Positions 27,347 to 36,659 of a stretch of 61,038 bases of DNA are shown here, one piece after another. A program made the translations under genes and the position numbers. This DNA is from a bacterium (lineage in GTDB: Bacteria > Electryoneota > Electryoneia > Electryoneales > Electryoneaceae), in assembly GCA_019912845.1 (NCBI GenBank), contig JAIOHU010000128.1:1-61038 (forward strand). The letters are read 5' to 3'. How positions within the stretch are numbered: position 1 is the first letter of the stretch; each line of letters opens with the position of its first letter. A model generated the notes under the pieces. It searched no databases, was not told where the DNA came from, and saw only the letters and a list, made by a program, of their open reading frames with translations.

Positions 27347-28548
27347 GTGTGCCCGACCGTGTATTCACGGTCAGTCAACTGACACGTGATATTAAACGCA
27401 CCCTCGAATCGCAATTCCCTCCCCTCTGGATGAAAGCGGAAATCTCCGGCGTCGTCCTGCACCGTAGCGGACATCTCTATCTGACCTTCAAAGATGAAGG
27501 CGCGCAGATGAGTGGTGTGATGTGGCGATCACGTGTGACACGATTGGATTTTCACCCTGAAGACGGTATGGAAGTGCTCGTATTTGGTGGGATCAGTTTG
27601 TATGAAAAAGGCGGACGATACCAGTTCGATATCGAGGTTATGCAACGGGGAGGACGTGGTGCGTTATTCCTCGAGTTTGAGAAGTTGAAAAAACAGTTGC
27701 AGGCTGAGGGGTTGTTCGATCCTCAGAGAAAACGTCTTATTCCCAAATATCCCCGCAGAGTTGCTGTACTTACTTCGCCGAGTGGAGCTGCTGTTAAGGA
27801 TATTCTGGTAACTCTAGCCCGACGTGGCTTCAACCTTGAAGTCATATTCGATCCCGTAAAAGTACAGGGAGATGGTTCTGCAGAAAGTATTGCAAATGGG
27901 CTTCGCCGTGTCGCTGCGATGAGACCTGCCCCCGATGTTATTATTGTGGGACGAGGTGGTGGCTCCATGGAAGACCTCTGGGCATTCAATGAAGAGATCG
28001 TGGTGCGCGCGATCAGTTCGTGTACCATCCCCGTTATTTCCGCAGTTGGTCATGAAACCGACACAACACTCACTGATTTTGTCGCTGATTTACGTGCTCC
28101 GACCCCTACCGCTGCCGCTGAACTAGCATGCGCAGACCGATTTGAACTAAGCGAAATAGTCCAGCAAAATGGATCACGCCTGCGTCGAGTGATGAATGAT
28201 CAGTTGACACAATTGAAAATGCGCTTGGATAGCTTTGATGGAGCGTATGGATTGCGGATATTACCAGACCGTCTCGTACAATATGAACAGTTCCTCGATG
28301 ATGCTCAGATACGGATGGGACGTTCCCTGAAAATCGGGCTGGATCGCAGAGTCGAAAAGATGAAGTCACTTGAAAATAATCTGCTGGCACTATCCCCCAA
28401 ACAAGTGATGAAACGTGGCTATGCCGTGGTCATGAAAGATGGTCTGCCAGTGGTAACGAATGAAACTGTACAACCTGAAGATGTAGTAAATATCGTTTTC
28501 GCTGAGGGAAGAGCTGAGGCAGAAATACGTAAATCAATTAGGAATTAG
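27343..28548 (+). CDS. xseA: Exodeoxyribonuclease VII large subunit
   Basis: Catalytic subunit of the single-strand-specific exonuclease VII, cytoplasmic, with a role in repair. It has 401 residues. An N-terminal OB fold runs from FTVSQLTRDIKRTLES to HRSGHLYLTFKDEGAQMSGV. The catalytic domain has PRRVAVLTSPSGAA, VGRGGGSMEDLWAFNEE and VISAVGHETDTTLTDFVADL with RAPTPTAAAEL. A coiled-coil C-terminus follows. It is translationally coupled to DUF2905 by a 4-base overlap, with xseB next. Confidence 0.96.
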   Translation: MSVPDRVFTVSQLTRDIKRTLESQFPPLWMKAEISGVVLHRSGHLYLTFKDEGAQMSGVMWRSRVTRLDFHPEDGMEVLVFGGISLYEKGGRYQFDIEVMQRGGRGALFLEFEKLKKQLQAEGLFDPQRKRLIPKYPRRVAVLTSPSGAAVKDILVTLARRGFNLEVIFDPVKVQGDGSAESIANGLRRVAAMRPAPDVIIVGRGGGSMEDLWAFNEEIVVRAISSCTIPVISAVGHETDTTLTDFVADLRAPTPTAAAELACADRFELSEIVQQNGSRLRRVMNDQLTQLKMRLDSFDGAYGLRILPDRLVQYEQFLDDAQIRMGRSLKIGLDRRVEKMKSLENNLLALSPKQVMKRGYAVVMKDGLPVVTNETVQPEDVVNIVFAEGRAEAEIRKSIRN

Positions 28549-28602
28549 GGCTGTACTTTTAGAATTGATTATAGTTTTTCAATTGGTTGGTAGAGGATAA
28601 AG

Positions 28603-28842
28603 ATGAGTGAGAAGAAAGAAGATAGTGCGCCTTTTGAAGTGGATTTGAAACGTTTGGAAGAGATCGTCGCAAAACTCGAAAATGGCGGTATCAAATTGGA
28701 AGAGAGCCTGAAACTGTTTGAGGAGGGGCAAATTCTACTCAAACGTTGCAGAACCCGTCTAGAGGAAGCATCTGTAAAAGTGAGCAAACTTCTGGATGAT
28801 GGTAGTACACAAGATATTGATCCTGCCACGCTTGGACGATAA
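28603..28842 (+). CDS. xseB: Exodeoxyribonuclease VII small subunit
   Basis: A 79-residue helical partner that binds the XseA C-terminus in several copies. The core FEVDLKRLEEIVAKLENGG, then KLEESLKLFEEGQILLKRC, is diagnostic. It lies 54 bases after xseA and 11 bases before nadK. Confidence 0.93.
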   Translation: MSEKKEDSAPFEVDLKRLEEIVAKLENGGIKLEESLKLFEEGQILLKRCRTRLEEASVKVSKLLDDGSTQDIDPATLGR

Positions 28843-28853
28843 GGAACTTGCAG

Positions 28854-29708
28854 ATGCGATTAGGTCTGGTCGGAAACCTCACTAAGGAACTTCTCAAATC
28901 AGTGATCCCGGATTACGTAGCCTGGTTACGTGAACAGGGTATAGAATATCTGGTATCTGACCATTTCAGGGAAGTGCTTGAGTCGAAAGATGAGCCATAC
29001 CTGCCACCGGAAGAAATCGCGAAAAAGGCTGACATAGTGCTCAGCTTTGGTGGTGATGGGACTTTGCTGAATACGGTCAACCTTCTCCAGGGGAGGGAAA
29101 CCCCAGTGCTGGGTGTAAATCTGGGAGGTTTGGGGTATTTGACCGAAGCAGGTGCTGATGATATTCGCCCCCTTACATTGGATTTGCTGGAAAACCGCTG
29201 GGCGATAGAACGTCGCATGGTGCTGGAAGTCAGGATCGAGAATGAAAAAGAAGCCGGTCCCTGGTACGCATTGAACGATGTTGTGATCGACAAGGGTGGT
29301 TTCCCACGTATGATCCGTATCCGAACAACAATTGATGGGAAATTTCTCAATATCTATCGTGCAGATGGTCTCCTGTTGGCGACTCCGACAGGCTCAACTG
29401 GATACAGCCTCTCCGCAGGTGGTCCGATTGTAGAACCGAAACTTGACGCGATCATTGTTCACCCGCTTAATCCCCATTCCCTGAGCAATAGACCTTTAAT
29501 CATTTCACACGACAAAGCAATCCGTGTGGAAGCCGAAACTCCCTACGACCATGTCACACTTGCTGTGGATGGACAGACCGCTTACACACTATCAAATAAC
29601 CATACGGTTATTATCCGTAGAGCAGATTTTTCAGCATGCCTTGTGACCTTCAAGAATCGCTATTTTTATGAAGTTCTTCGGCAGAAGTTGGGCTGGGGTG
29701 ATGCCTAG
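28854..29708 (+). CDS. nadK: NAD(+) kinase
   Basis: Makes NADP by phosphorylating NAD. It has 284 residues from the ATG at 28854, which has AAGGA eight bases upstream; a TTG at 28848 lies too close to that site. Signature motifs are the GGDGT loop in LSFGGDGTLLNTV, GVNLGGLGYLTEA, and TPTGSTGYSLSAGGPI. It ends the plus-strand run started by the transglycosylase gene. Confidence 0.94.
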   Translation: MRLGLVGNLTKELLKSVIPDYVAWLREQGIEYLVSDHFREVLESKDEPYLPPEEIAKKADIVLSFGGDGTLLNTVNLLQGRETPVLGVNLGGLGYLTEAGADDIRPLTLDLLENRWAIERRMVLEVRIENEKEAGPWYALNDVVIDKGGFPRMIRIRTTIDGKFLNIYRADGLLLATPTGSTGYSLSAGGPIVEPKLDAIIVHPLNPHSLSNRPLIISHDKAIRVEAETPYDHVTLAVDGQTAYTLSNNHTVIIRRADFSACLVTFKNRYFYEVLRQKLGWGDA

Positions 29709-29727
29709 TTGATCAATGACATGGTAT

Positions 29728-29840
29728 TGACCCTGGATTTATCCAGGGTCTACGATCGCATTTCTCGAAACTACTGTCCGATCGCGTTATACCAGCGTGC
29801 TGTTAGTTGGTATCCAGGAAGGTAATAATACTATTGATTT
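29728..29840. repeat. Palindrome CCCTGGATTTATCCAGGG plus REP-like element
   Basis: Two items share the 29709-30015 gap. CCCTGGATTTATCCAGGG at about 29731-29748 belongs with the palindromes at 4203 and 36713 and, with CCCGGG arms, at 54610. A family A REP-like element follows at 29783-29838. The palindrome lies 22 bases after nadK and could double as its transcript end, but it has no T-run. No gene is seen. Confidence 0.7.
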
Positions 29841-29931
29841 CAGGACTAATTGGAAGACAGCAATCCGAACAATACAAACATATAGCAGTTTAGAATGATT
29901 CAATGAATCAGTGTATCTCCATTACTGAAAT

Positions 29932-29957
29932 GAAAAACCTGCTCAAGTAAGCAGGTT
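29932..29957 (-). terminator. Rho-independent terminator of the TPR lipoprotein gene
   Basis: Arms AACCTGCT (29936-29943) and AGCAGGTT (29950-29957) with a 6-base loop. On the minus strand they are followed by TTTTTC. It lies about 60 bases beyond the stop of the gene at 30016. Confidence 0.8.
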
Positions 29958-30015
29958 AAAATTTATACAGGGTTTGTCATAGCTAAATAAAAGAAAGCTG
30001 ATTAAGTATTTTCAG

Positions 30016-30432
30016 CTATTTCATTTCTTTCGGCATACCCTCTTTAGTGGTGAGATTTTTCAGTGCCTCGATCTCATTGATGTCCTTGCCGATATTTTCA
30101 AGTTCCCAATTCGCCGATGCAACCATACCACTATCCGCAGTCGCTCCATAGACATCCAAAAACTTTTTATAGGCAGAACGTGCGCTTTCAACATCATTCA
30201 TGTTGTTGGCATAGACAAAACCAATCATAAATTGAGCTTTGTCGGTAAGTTTCCCGTTGGGATACAGTTCAATAATTTTTTCGTAGGTGTCGACAGCTTT
30301 CTGGAAATCCTGGTTTTCCTGATAGGATTTCGCTTGGGTAAACATCTCTTCAGCAGTAGGTTTTTTCTCACACCCGCCGATCACAATCAGCATCATCGTC
30401 ATCAGGACAAATGCTGCGAAAAATTTCTTCAT
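30016..30432 (-). CDS. Small TPR lipoprotein
   Basis: A 138-residue lipoprotein with lipobox VIGGC after a short basic start. It contains about two tetratricopeptide-like helical hairpins (FTQAKSYQENQDFQKAVDTY and FMIGFVYANNMNDVESARSA). The repeats resemble those of BamD and of tol-associated periplasmic proteins, but the protein is half the length of BamD. A role as a small scaffold in the periplasm or outer membrane is inferred, not shown. It has its own terminator and is separated by 109 bases from the ROK gene. Confidence 0.8.
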   Translation of the reverse strand: MKKFFAAFVLMTMMLIVIGGCEKKPTAEEMFTQAKSYQENQDFQKAVDTYEKIIELYPNGKLTDKAQFMIGFVYANNMNDVESARSAYKKFLDVYGATADSGMVASANWELENIGKDINEIEALKNLTTKEGMPKEMK

Positions 30433-30541
30433 TGCCAGGCTCCCCTAATAATTGTTAAGTTCGCAAATGTAAGTGTCTTCTCACTTTAGATGCAAGGTTT
30501 AAAAGGAATTGAATTCTAGAAATCTCACAGAAGAACGCGTT

Positions 30542-31501
30542 TTATCTACTCTCGAATGGCGTGTTCGTTCCAATGCCCTCACTATGTTTGAATGCGAGGG
30601 CTGCTGCTCCCATAATTCCTGAAGCCGACCTGAACTTAGCCTGTTCAATACGGAGTCCAGCGAGATTGGCAGCCATCACATGACTCTCAACAAATTTTCT
30701 TGCAGGTGTAAGAATCAGCTCACCAGAATCCCCTATTCCACCACCGACCAGAATTGCGCTGGGGTTGAAAAGATTTGCCAGGCTGCAAATCCCTGCTCCC
30801 AATTTTGCGCCCAGATAATCGAATGTTTTTAACGCTTGCTTATCTTCATTTCTTGCAGCATGGCTCAATTCTTCTGGAGATTGCGGAGCAGCCTGACCTC
30901 GATAATGTTCATCAATCGCACGCAATACGCCCTTGATATTGCAGTATGCCTCCAGGCAACCACGTGAACCGCATCCGCATTTTGGACCATCAGGATTAAT
31001 AATGATATGCCCAACTTCCCCTCCGCTGCCATGTGAGCCAGTAACCAGTTTCCCTGAAGTCAGGATGCCACCACCCACTCCGGTGCCTAGAGTTAAGACA
31101 ATCACATCCTCTTCGCCTACCGCTGCACCCCACGTGGTCTCGGAAAACACAAGCAGGTTGGCGTCATTTTCGATGGATAACGGAAGTGAGGGGAGATTCT
31201 CAGTCAACATGGCTTTCAGAGGAAAATCATTCCAAAGCGGATAGTTTGGGGATTCATGGATGAGTGTCCGCTCCCTGTCGTATAGCCCAGGTGCTCCAAC
31301 ACCAATCGCTGTTACCCGGTCTTTGTGCCTCTCGATAAGGGAGAGTAATTGAGCAGTGATCAGATCAACAATTCCCTGCTGGGAACGATCCCTGACTGGA
31401 ATACTACCCTGCTCCAGAAGGTTGCCGTCTGAGGATACCACACCCCATTTGATTGATGTCCCGCCTACATCTATCGCAAGCGCAAGTTTTTCAGCGATCA
31501 T
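30542..31501 (-). CDS. ROK family sugar kinase (glucokinase-like)
   Basis: Predicted cytoplasmic ATP-dependent kinase for glucose or an N-acetyl-hexosamine. It has 319 residues. The phosphate loop is AIDVGGTSIKWGVV. The active-site Asp is in SIENDANLLVFSE, followed by LGTGVGGGILTSGKLV. The ROK zinc site is complete: GEVGHIIINPDGPKCGCGSR, with GCLEAYC next. No DNA-binding domain is present, so it is an enzyme rather than a NagC-type repressor. Its ATG overlaps the end of the large lipoprotein gene by 11 bases, which makes it the last gene of the degenerate two-component operon. Confidence 0.92.
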   Translation of the reverse strand: MIAEKLALAIDVGGTSIKWGVVSSDGNLLEQGSIPVRDRSQQGIVDLITAQLLSLIERHKDRVTAIGVGAPGLYDRERTLIHESPNYPLWNDFPLKAMLTENLPSLPLSIENDANLLVFSETTWGAAVGEEDVIVLTLGTGVGGGILTSGKLVTGSHGSGGEVGHIIINPDGPKCGCGSRGCLEAYCNIKGVLRAIDEHYRGQAAPQSPEELSHAARNEDKQALKTFDYLGAKLGAGICSLANLFNPSAILVGGGIGDSGELILTPARKFVESHVMAANLAGLRIEQAKFRSASGIMGAAALAFKHSEGIGTNTPFESR

Positions 31502-33704
31502 GAGTCAACCGTTGAATATCTTTCATCTCATGGTTATCAAGATTAAAACCAGGCTCACCAGTCTGAGCACCAGTCCGTTCCAAAAACGTTTGACCCTTTA
31601 CCTTCATGGCGAAGTTTACATTCATCCTTTTTCCATTGATCGGTATGTCCAGCAAATCGACAGTGATATTAGAATCCCCTTCTGGACGATCAAAACGATA
31701 AACACCATTATATGGGTCGAGGAATATTGCTACGGTTTCATCCTTGAAATCAAGCGTAACAGTTGTTGCACGATTTTTCCAGATTTCACGAGGGGCGGTT
31801 GGGGCAACACGTATGATAGATCGTTTTGGATTGGGATGGATGCCTGCGATATTTTCATAAAAGAAACGTACCCTTTCGGCGATAGTTTCTGTGGCGTAGG
31901 GACTTCCTCCTGGATACTGATCGGGGGGGAGGTTAATCCTGCTGTCAAAATATTCCGCATATCTGGAATGGAGGAAATACTGCATATTCTTTGCATTCAG
32001 GGTTGAGGTGTAACGCTGTTCCGCAGCACTGAATACCAATGCGGCAGCCGGAAATTGCACATCCTTATATTCCGGATTATGCCTGAAAACATAACCATTC
32101 TCCGCCCCCCAGAGGGTATCACAAATCTGGCTTATGAAGTTGTATTTTTTCGTTCGCCTGTCTGCTCGCAAAATGGTTTCTATGGTACCCAGGTTAAAAT
32201 CATGATTAAAGCTTGCTGTTTCCCACGCCTTTTTTTCGCGGTCTGACCAGAGCATCCGTTCCCGTGCCAGAGTGAGATTGAGGGGAAATCCCTCCAAATA
32301 ATCCAATTGACGGGATGTTCGATAAGCGACTTTGAAAAGATCATTCCATGCGGGTATAAAATGATACCAGGAATTGGCTTCAGTGACTGTCTCATGCAGG
32401 AGTAATGTGTAAGGTGAAGGATTCGTTTCACGGATGACGATCAAACCCGAACGTTCGCTTTTCCGGTTCCAGGGTGTGAGTTCCGGCACAATTACCTGAT
32501 TATCATTCTGCTTGGCAACATTAACCAGCATCTCAAATCGTTTCGCAAGCTGAATAGCTAGAGAATCGATAAGGGTACCATCACCACTGAGATCAAGCCA
32601 CTCATTGTAGCCATGCAATGTGAAAATCTGGCTCAGAAACTCCTCAGGATCTGAATCCTTGTTTACTGGTTTCGAGAGCATGCTGGTCAACATTCTATTC
32701 GGGATCGAATCCTTACCTGCTGCCCAAAACCATGCTGCCATGGCACGACTGTCGACAATAGGAGCCCTGTCATTTAGTAAGGGAGGCAATGGGTGAAGAT
32801 ATGGTTGATCAAAGATGTTGAGATTAGCTCGTAACAGCCAACGATCCCATGCCAGTAATGATTCGAGATAATTCTCCTGACTGTGAACTGGAGACTTATT
32901 GAGTAACGTAAGTACACGCCGGGTCGATTTTTCCCGGATTTCCTCTGTCGCCTTACTTGCCTGCACAACCGCTTCAATGGCAGAACTTTCTGATATCCCA
33001 TAGCCCAGCAAAACAACCGCTTCCTTTTTGCCCGTAAATATAAACCGACCTGTCTGTTTATTTGTTGCGACATCTTCCAGGAGTAAATAGGGTGCTGCAT
33101 ATTCCACACGTTCATTTTTCAAGTCAGGACGGTATTCTTCAGCGTTTGACCAGACTGAGATATAGCCGTATGATGGTGAGCCGTAGGTAAGGATATTCTG
33201 CTTTTCATGAATTTTTGCTCTACCCTCAAACTGACTTAGACCGATTGGTCTAAAATCAAATTTCGGAGTAAATCGTCTCAATCCTTTCTCTTCGGAGTTC
33301 AGAGAAATCAAACAAACCGCATCATTGGGCGCGAGGAATATCTTTTCGCTACATCCAGGGAGGACATTCCGTTCGATATAGTCAGGACGGAATTTTGAAT
33401 GAATTATCGGTGCTGAATTATCGATAACACCATTATCCCACTCCCATCCCTGCAACAGGCGTAATCCACCAAAGTAGAGTCCATGTACGGGTAGCTCGGT
33501 GCATTTATCATTCTCACTATCCAGTGGAAGCAACAGAGTAAAACCAGCATCTGAAGTCAAATATCCCTGCGCCGTTTTAGCAGTGTGAATATCTGCCATT
33601 TGATCCAGAAAGGATTCATCGTGGGTAGGGAGTTCTATTTTTTTTCCACAACCAGATAGTAGAACAAGCAGGGAGACTATCGTGAGCAGATTTGGGTTAC
33701 GCAT
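31491..33704 (-). CDS. Large lipoprotein, possibly a six-hairpin glycosidase-like protein
   Basis: I do not recognise a named family. The 737-residue protein has lipobox LVLLSGC, so it is lipid-anchored. The first 250 residues look beta-rich. The middle looks helical, with Trp-rich segments (ESLLAWDRWLLRANLNI, SRAMAAWFWAAG, HGYNEWLDLSG) reminiscent of alpha/alpha-barrel glycosidases and glycogen-debranching enzymes. The last 120 residues look like a beta sandwich. The adjacent, overlapping sugar kinase gene supports a carbohydrate role, but no catalytic pair could be assigned. It overlaps the receiver-like gene by 8 bases at its start. Confidence 0.7.
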   Translation of the reverse strand: MRNPNLLTIVSLLVLLSGCGKKIELPTHDESFLDQMADIHTAKTAQGYLTSDAGFTLLLPLDSENDKCTELPVHGLYFGGLRLLQGWEWDNGVIDNSAPIIHSKFRPDYIERNVLPGCSEKIFLAPNDAVCLISLNSEEKGLRRFTPKFDFRPIGLSQFEGRAKIHEKQNILTYGSPSYGYISVWSNAEEYRPDLKNERVEYAAPYLLLEDVATNKQTGRFIFTGKKEAVVLLGYGISESSAIEAVVQASKATEEIREKSTRRVLTLLNKSPVHSQENYLESLLAWDRWLLRANLNIFDQPYLHPLPPLLNDRAPIVDSRAMAAWFWAAGKDSIPNRMLTSMLSKPVNKDSDPEEFLSQIFTLHGYNEWLDLSGDGTLIDSLAIQLAKRFEMLVNVAKQNDNQVIVPELTPWNRKSERSGLIVIRETNPSPYTLLLHETVTEANSWYHFIPAWNDLFKVAYRTSRQLDYLEGFPLNLTLARERMLWSDREKKAWETASFNHDFNLGTIETILRADRRTKKYNFISQICDTLWGAENGYVFRHNPEYKDVQFPAAALVFSAAEQRYTSTLNAKNMQYFLHSRYAEYFDSRINLPPDQYPGGSPYATETIAERVRFFYENIAGIHPNPKRSIIRVAPTAPREIWKNRATTVTLDFKDETVAIFLDPYNGVYRFDRPEGDSNITVDLLDIPINGKRMNVNFAMKVKGQTFLERTGAQTGEPGFNLDNHEMKDIQRLTHDR

Positions 33705-34149
33705 TTTTTCCCCTTTGTGAGGGAGAGGATGGGTTGATTCCCGGTAGGGGTAAATGCTCCTGGATACTGGTTTTTTCGATTATTTCCGACACCTTTTGTG
33801 TCAACTCCAGAGCGTTAAATGGCTTGAGCAGATAGTCGCTGATTTTTAGAGTCGAACTGTTCCTGTCCAGCGTCCAGGTGCTATCATCAATCATGGTGAG
33901 CAGTGGTGTATTACGATTGTGTGTGGTTTTCATGGTATCGAATAAATGTGGTAGCGTGTTAAATTCATTGTGTCTTAACTCGAACAAGATGAGGTCGTAA
34001 GTATATTTTTCCAGGACACTCTTCGCTTGATTGATCGTTGCTGCGGAGTGGATACGTATCTCATGATTATAGAATTGCTTCAGTGCCTGGCTCATATAGT
34101 CGACTGTGAAGGAATTCCGTTCAATTATAAGCAGGAGTGGATGTTTCAT
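33697..34149 (-). CDS. Degenerate receiver (pseudo-response-regulator) protein
   Basis: A 150-residue protein with the length and pattern of a single CheY-like receiver. The phospho-accepting Asp is replaced by Glu57 (DLILFELRH where families show DLxLLDxxMP). The usual acidic pair near the start is Glu10-Arg11. The Lys-Pro of the fifth strand is kept (Lys109-Pro110 in YLLKPF). A proline/serine-rich tail follows, with no output domain. Glu can mimic aspartyl phosphate in some receivers, so it may be constitutively active or a binding module. It overlaps its neighbours by 4 bases (pseudo-kinase) and 8 bases (lipoprotein). Confidence 0.82.
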   Translation of the reverse strand: MKHPLLLIIERNSFTVDYMSQALKQFYNHEIRIHSAATINQAKSVLEKYTYDLILFELRHNEFNTLPHLFDTMKTTHNRNTPLLTMIDDSTWTLDRNSSTLKISDYLLKPFNALELTQKVSEIIEKTSIQEHLPLPGINPSSPSQRGKNA

Positions 34150-36599
34150 TTTTTCTCCTCCACGTCCACTTTTTTCGTTTCGTGCTTCAGCTCTCGCGGT
34201 ACCATCAGAATAAATACCACCTCACGTTGCTGTCCATGCAGTTCAAGCTCGAGCTCTCCTCCGAGCAGTCTTGCGTACGCATGTGCGATTTTAAGCCCTT
34301 CGCCGAGAAATTTAAAGTCTGGTGAGAGTGGAGTTTCTATCATTAAATCAGTTACTATGCCGAGGTACTCCATCTCATCAAGTTGTGCTGAGCTGCTAAC
34401 CTGAAAGTGTACTTTCCCCTCTCTGCTTTCAATTTTCAGCCCAATGCTACCAGTGGTTGAATACGTGACAGCATTTTCCACCAGTGGATAGAGTGCTTTT
34501 ACCAACCTCGTTTCATCCGTAAAGAGTGCAAAGCTACCTTCCCTGTTTTTCAGCTCCAGGTTGATACTTCTCAAGTCACACATCTGCTTCATCCCTCCTC
34601 TCATTTTTTGCAGGAGGGAGTTGATGGAGAAGGGACCTGGAGTTAGAAATTTTTCACCTTCGATGATCTCGGCGATATCAGCCTTGGATTCTATCTGGAA
34701 GAGTAGACTGCGCGCACTCTCCTCAATCTTCGACTGATTAACGAGGAGTTTTTCTGCGGACTCCTGATCGCTTTCCACTGCGAGGGAAGCATACCCGATG
34801 ATAGGAGTAAGTTTACGTCTGATCATGGGAAGCAGATCGACTAGATGACCGGATGAATAACCCTTGCTGCCTGTTCGTGCTTTCTCGTGCTCCTTCATTT
34901 CTATTTCGAGACGGTCAATATCCTGCCGTTTGAAAGCAAGTTCTCGTTGCAGGTGATGGATGCCGGTGACATCTTTCAGTGCTTCACCGAAACCGATAAC
35001 TCGCTCTTCGGCGTTAAAAACAGGAAAGTAGACCGCTTCAAAAATTCGTTCATCTCCATCTACTTTCAATTCCCTGAGATCATGCTGCACTTTTCGACTA
35101 CTCATCGCCTCGGAAGCCAGCACTCCTCCATGATGTTCCGCCTGATAGCTTAACCAGTGCGCCGGGTCCCCTTTCCCTGGATTGTCGAACAATTTTTTAG
35201 CGAGATTGTTTATATAGGTGATGCTGAATCGTTTGTTCATGATGGATACTGCAATTTTATTGGAATCGGTAATCGCATCCATGAGCATGTTGGTGGAAAC
35301 GATCTCATCCTGATCGGTTTTTGTACTCTTACGTAAATCCTGAATAATTTCGCTCAGTTCAACCAGTTCTTCGAGATTAAAATCTTCCAATCTGCCCTTG
35401 TAAGAATAGTCAAGAATGGAACGCAGAATCGCCTTTATTTCTTCAATATAGGATTCGACTTTTTGAATTCTCGAAATCGAACGTCGCCTGATGAGATAGT
35501 AGAGTAGAATCACAGTTCCGAGTAACAGCAGGCTGACAATTCCCAATACAATCAGGGTTGGGAGTGCCTCGATTTTTTTGAAGGAACTGGATGATTCAGG
35601 CACACCGCTCACAATTTTCCATCTGAGTTGTTCGAGTGGGGCGAATGCGAAATAGTGTGTCATGCCATCAATTTCCTGCACCGAACTGCCATTAGTCCGT
35701 CTGATCACGCGAGTTGCCAGATCATTAAATTCACGACGTGCGTGATTCTGCAATGAAACCTGACCTGCGCCAAAAATCTCCATGCCACCAGAATCCGCTG
35801 CCATGATAGTGCCCTGCCGGTTCAAGAAAATGTTCCAGCTATCTTTTGCGAAATTCATTGTTTTCAACAACTTATTGGCATCAAATTCACAGGCGATCAC
35901 TCCTGTAATCACACTGTCCTGCATGATTGGAGCGAGAATGGAATAGGGTGCTACCATCGGGTGTGTGACAAATTCACAGCCATTCATCCACCCCGCCTCA
36001 CCAGCTTTGATCTTTGAGGCAGCTTTCAGGAGATAAGAAGCACTCAGGTTATATCTGTTAGAAATGTGATCGGCAAAATTGTTGGCAGGGACACGTCGGA
36101 TTACCCCCTGCAGGTCGAGCAACACAACACCATTGATCAGAGGATTTGCTTCTCGGAAGGAGAGTACAAGTTCATCAAATTCTTCACTTGTAGCGGCTGC
36201 CTTAGGGGTACCCATCGCTGCAGCATCCCCGAAGATTAACACTTCGCTCTGTTCTTCGCTGCCATCTCGATGCCACGAAATCCCTCGTCGCTCGAATTCA
36301 TTCAGGTCTAAATCACTGTTCCGCTTGACCTTCACCATGACTTCGGCAAGATGAACCAACTCACGTTCCAGGCGATAAACCTGCTGATCAATGGAGTTTG
36401 CCAGATTCGTCGTGGTCAGTTCCGCCCAAACCTGCTGATTCGCGTTCACTGAGGATGTAGTCTGCTTGTAGAGAACCTGCTGCAGAATAATCATTCCAGC
36501 GAGAGCGAGGAGAAAGGCAAGGAACAGCGCAAAAAGTAAAATGCGGTTGCTTTCCTGATCGATGAGCTTCCGTAATGTTTTCAGGGATGTTTGCGTCAT
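34146..36599 (-). CDS. Membrane sensor with degenerate histidine-kinase core
   Basis: An 817-residue inner-membrane protein: helix 1 about 21-40, a dCache-like periplasmic sensor about 41-342, helix 2 about 344-370, a PAS domain about 430-545, a coiled coil and a kinase-like end. In the H-box region (PMIRRKLTPIIGYASL, 591-606) the position of the phosphorylated His is Arg594. The N-box Asn is present (Asn709 in LVENAVTYS). The G1 box DxGxG is absent: the equivalent region reads VSSSAQLDEMEYL. Part of the G2 box remains (FLGEGLKIAHAYARLLGG). It therefore probably neither autophosphorylates nor binds ATP normally. AGAGGA lies just before the ATG. It is first of four overlapping genes. Confidence 0.85.
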   Translation of the reverse strand: MTQTSLKTLRKLIDQESNRILLFALFLAFLLALAGMIILQQVLYKQTTSSVNANQQVWAELTTTNLANSIDQQVYRLERELVHLAEVMVKVKRNSDLDLNEFERRGISWHRDGSEEQSEVLIFGDAAAMGTPKAAATSEEFDELVLSFREANPLINGVVLLDLQGVIRRVPANNFADHISNRYNLSASYLLKAASKIKAGEAGWMNGCEFVTHPMVAPYSILAPIMQDSVITGVIACEFDANKLLKTMNFAKDSWNIFLNRQGTIMAADSGGMEIFGAGQVSLQNHARREFNDLATRVIRRTNGSSVQEIDGMTHYFAFAPLEQLRWKIVSGVPESSSSFKKIEALPTLIVLGIVSLLLLGTVILLYYLIRRRSISRIQKVESYIEEIKAILRSILDYSYKGRLEDFNLEELVELSEIIQDLRKSTKTDQDEIVSTNMLMDAITDSNKIAVSIMNKRFSITYINNLAKKLFDNPGKGDPAHWLSYQAEHHGGVLASEAMSSRKVQHDLRELKVDGDERIFEAVYFPVFNAEERVIGFGEALKDVTGIHHLQRELAFKRQDIDRLEIEMKEHEKARTGSKGYSSGHLVDLLPMIRRKLTPIIGYASLAVESDQESAEKLLVNQSKIEESARSLLFQIESKADIAEIIEGEKFLTPGPFSINSLLQKMRGGMKQMCDLRSINLELKNREGSFALFTDETRLVKALYPLVENAVTYSTTGSIGLKIESREGKVHFQVSSSAQLDEMEYLGIVTDLMIETPLSPDFKFLGEGLKIAHAYARLLGGELELELHGQQREVVFILMVPRELKHETKKVDVEEKK

Positions 36600-36659
36600 G
36601 AATCCTCTTTTGCCCTTGCTTTCTACTCTACACCGCCGATTTCAAAAAATCAAACAGTG

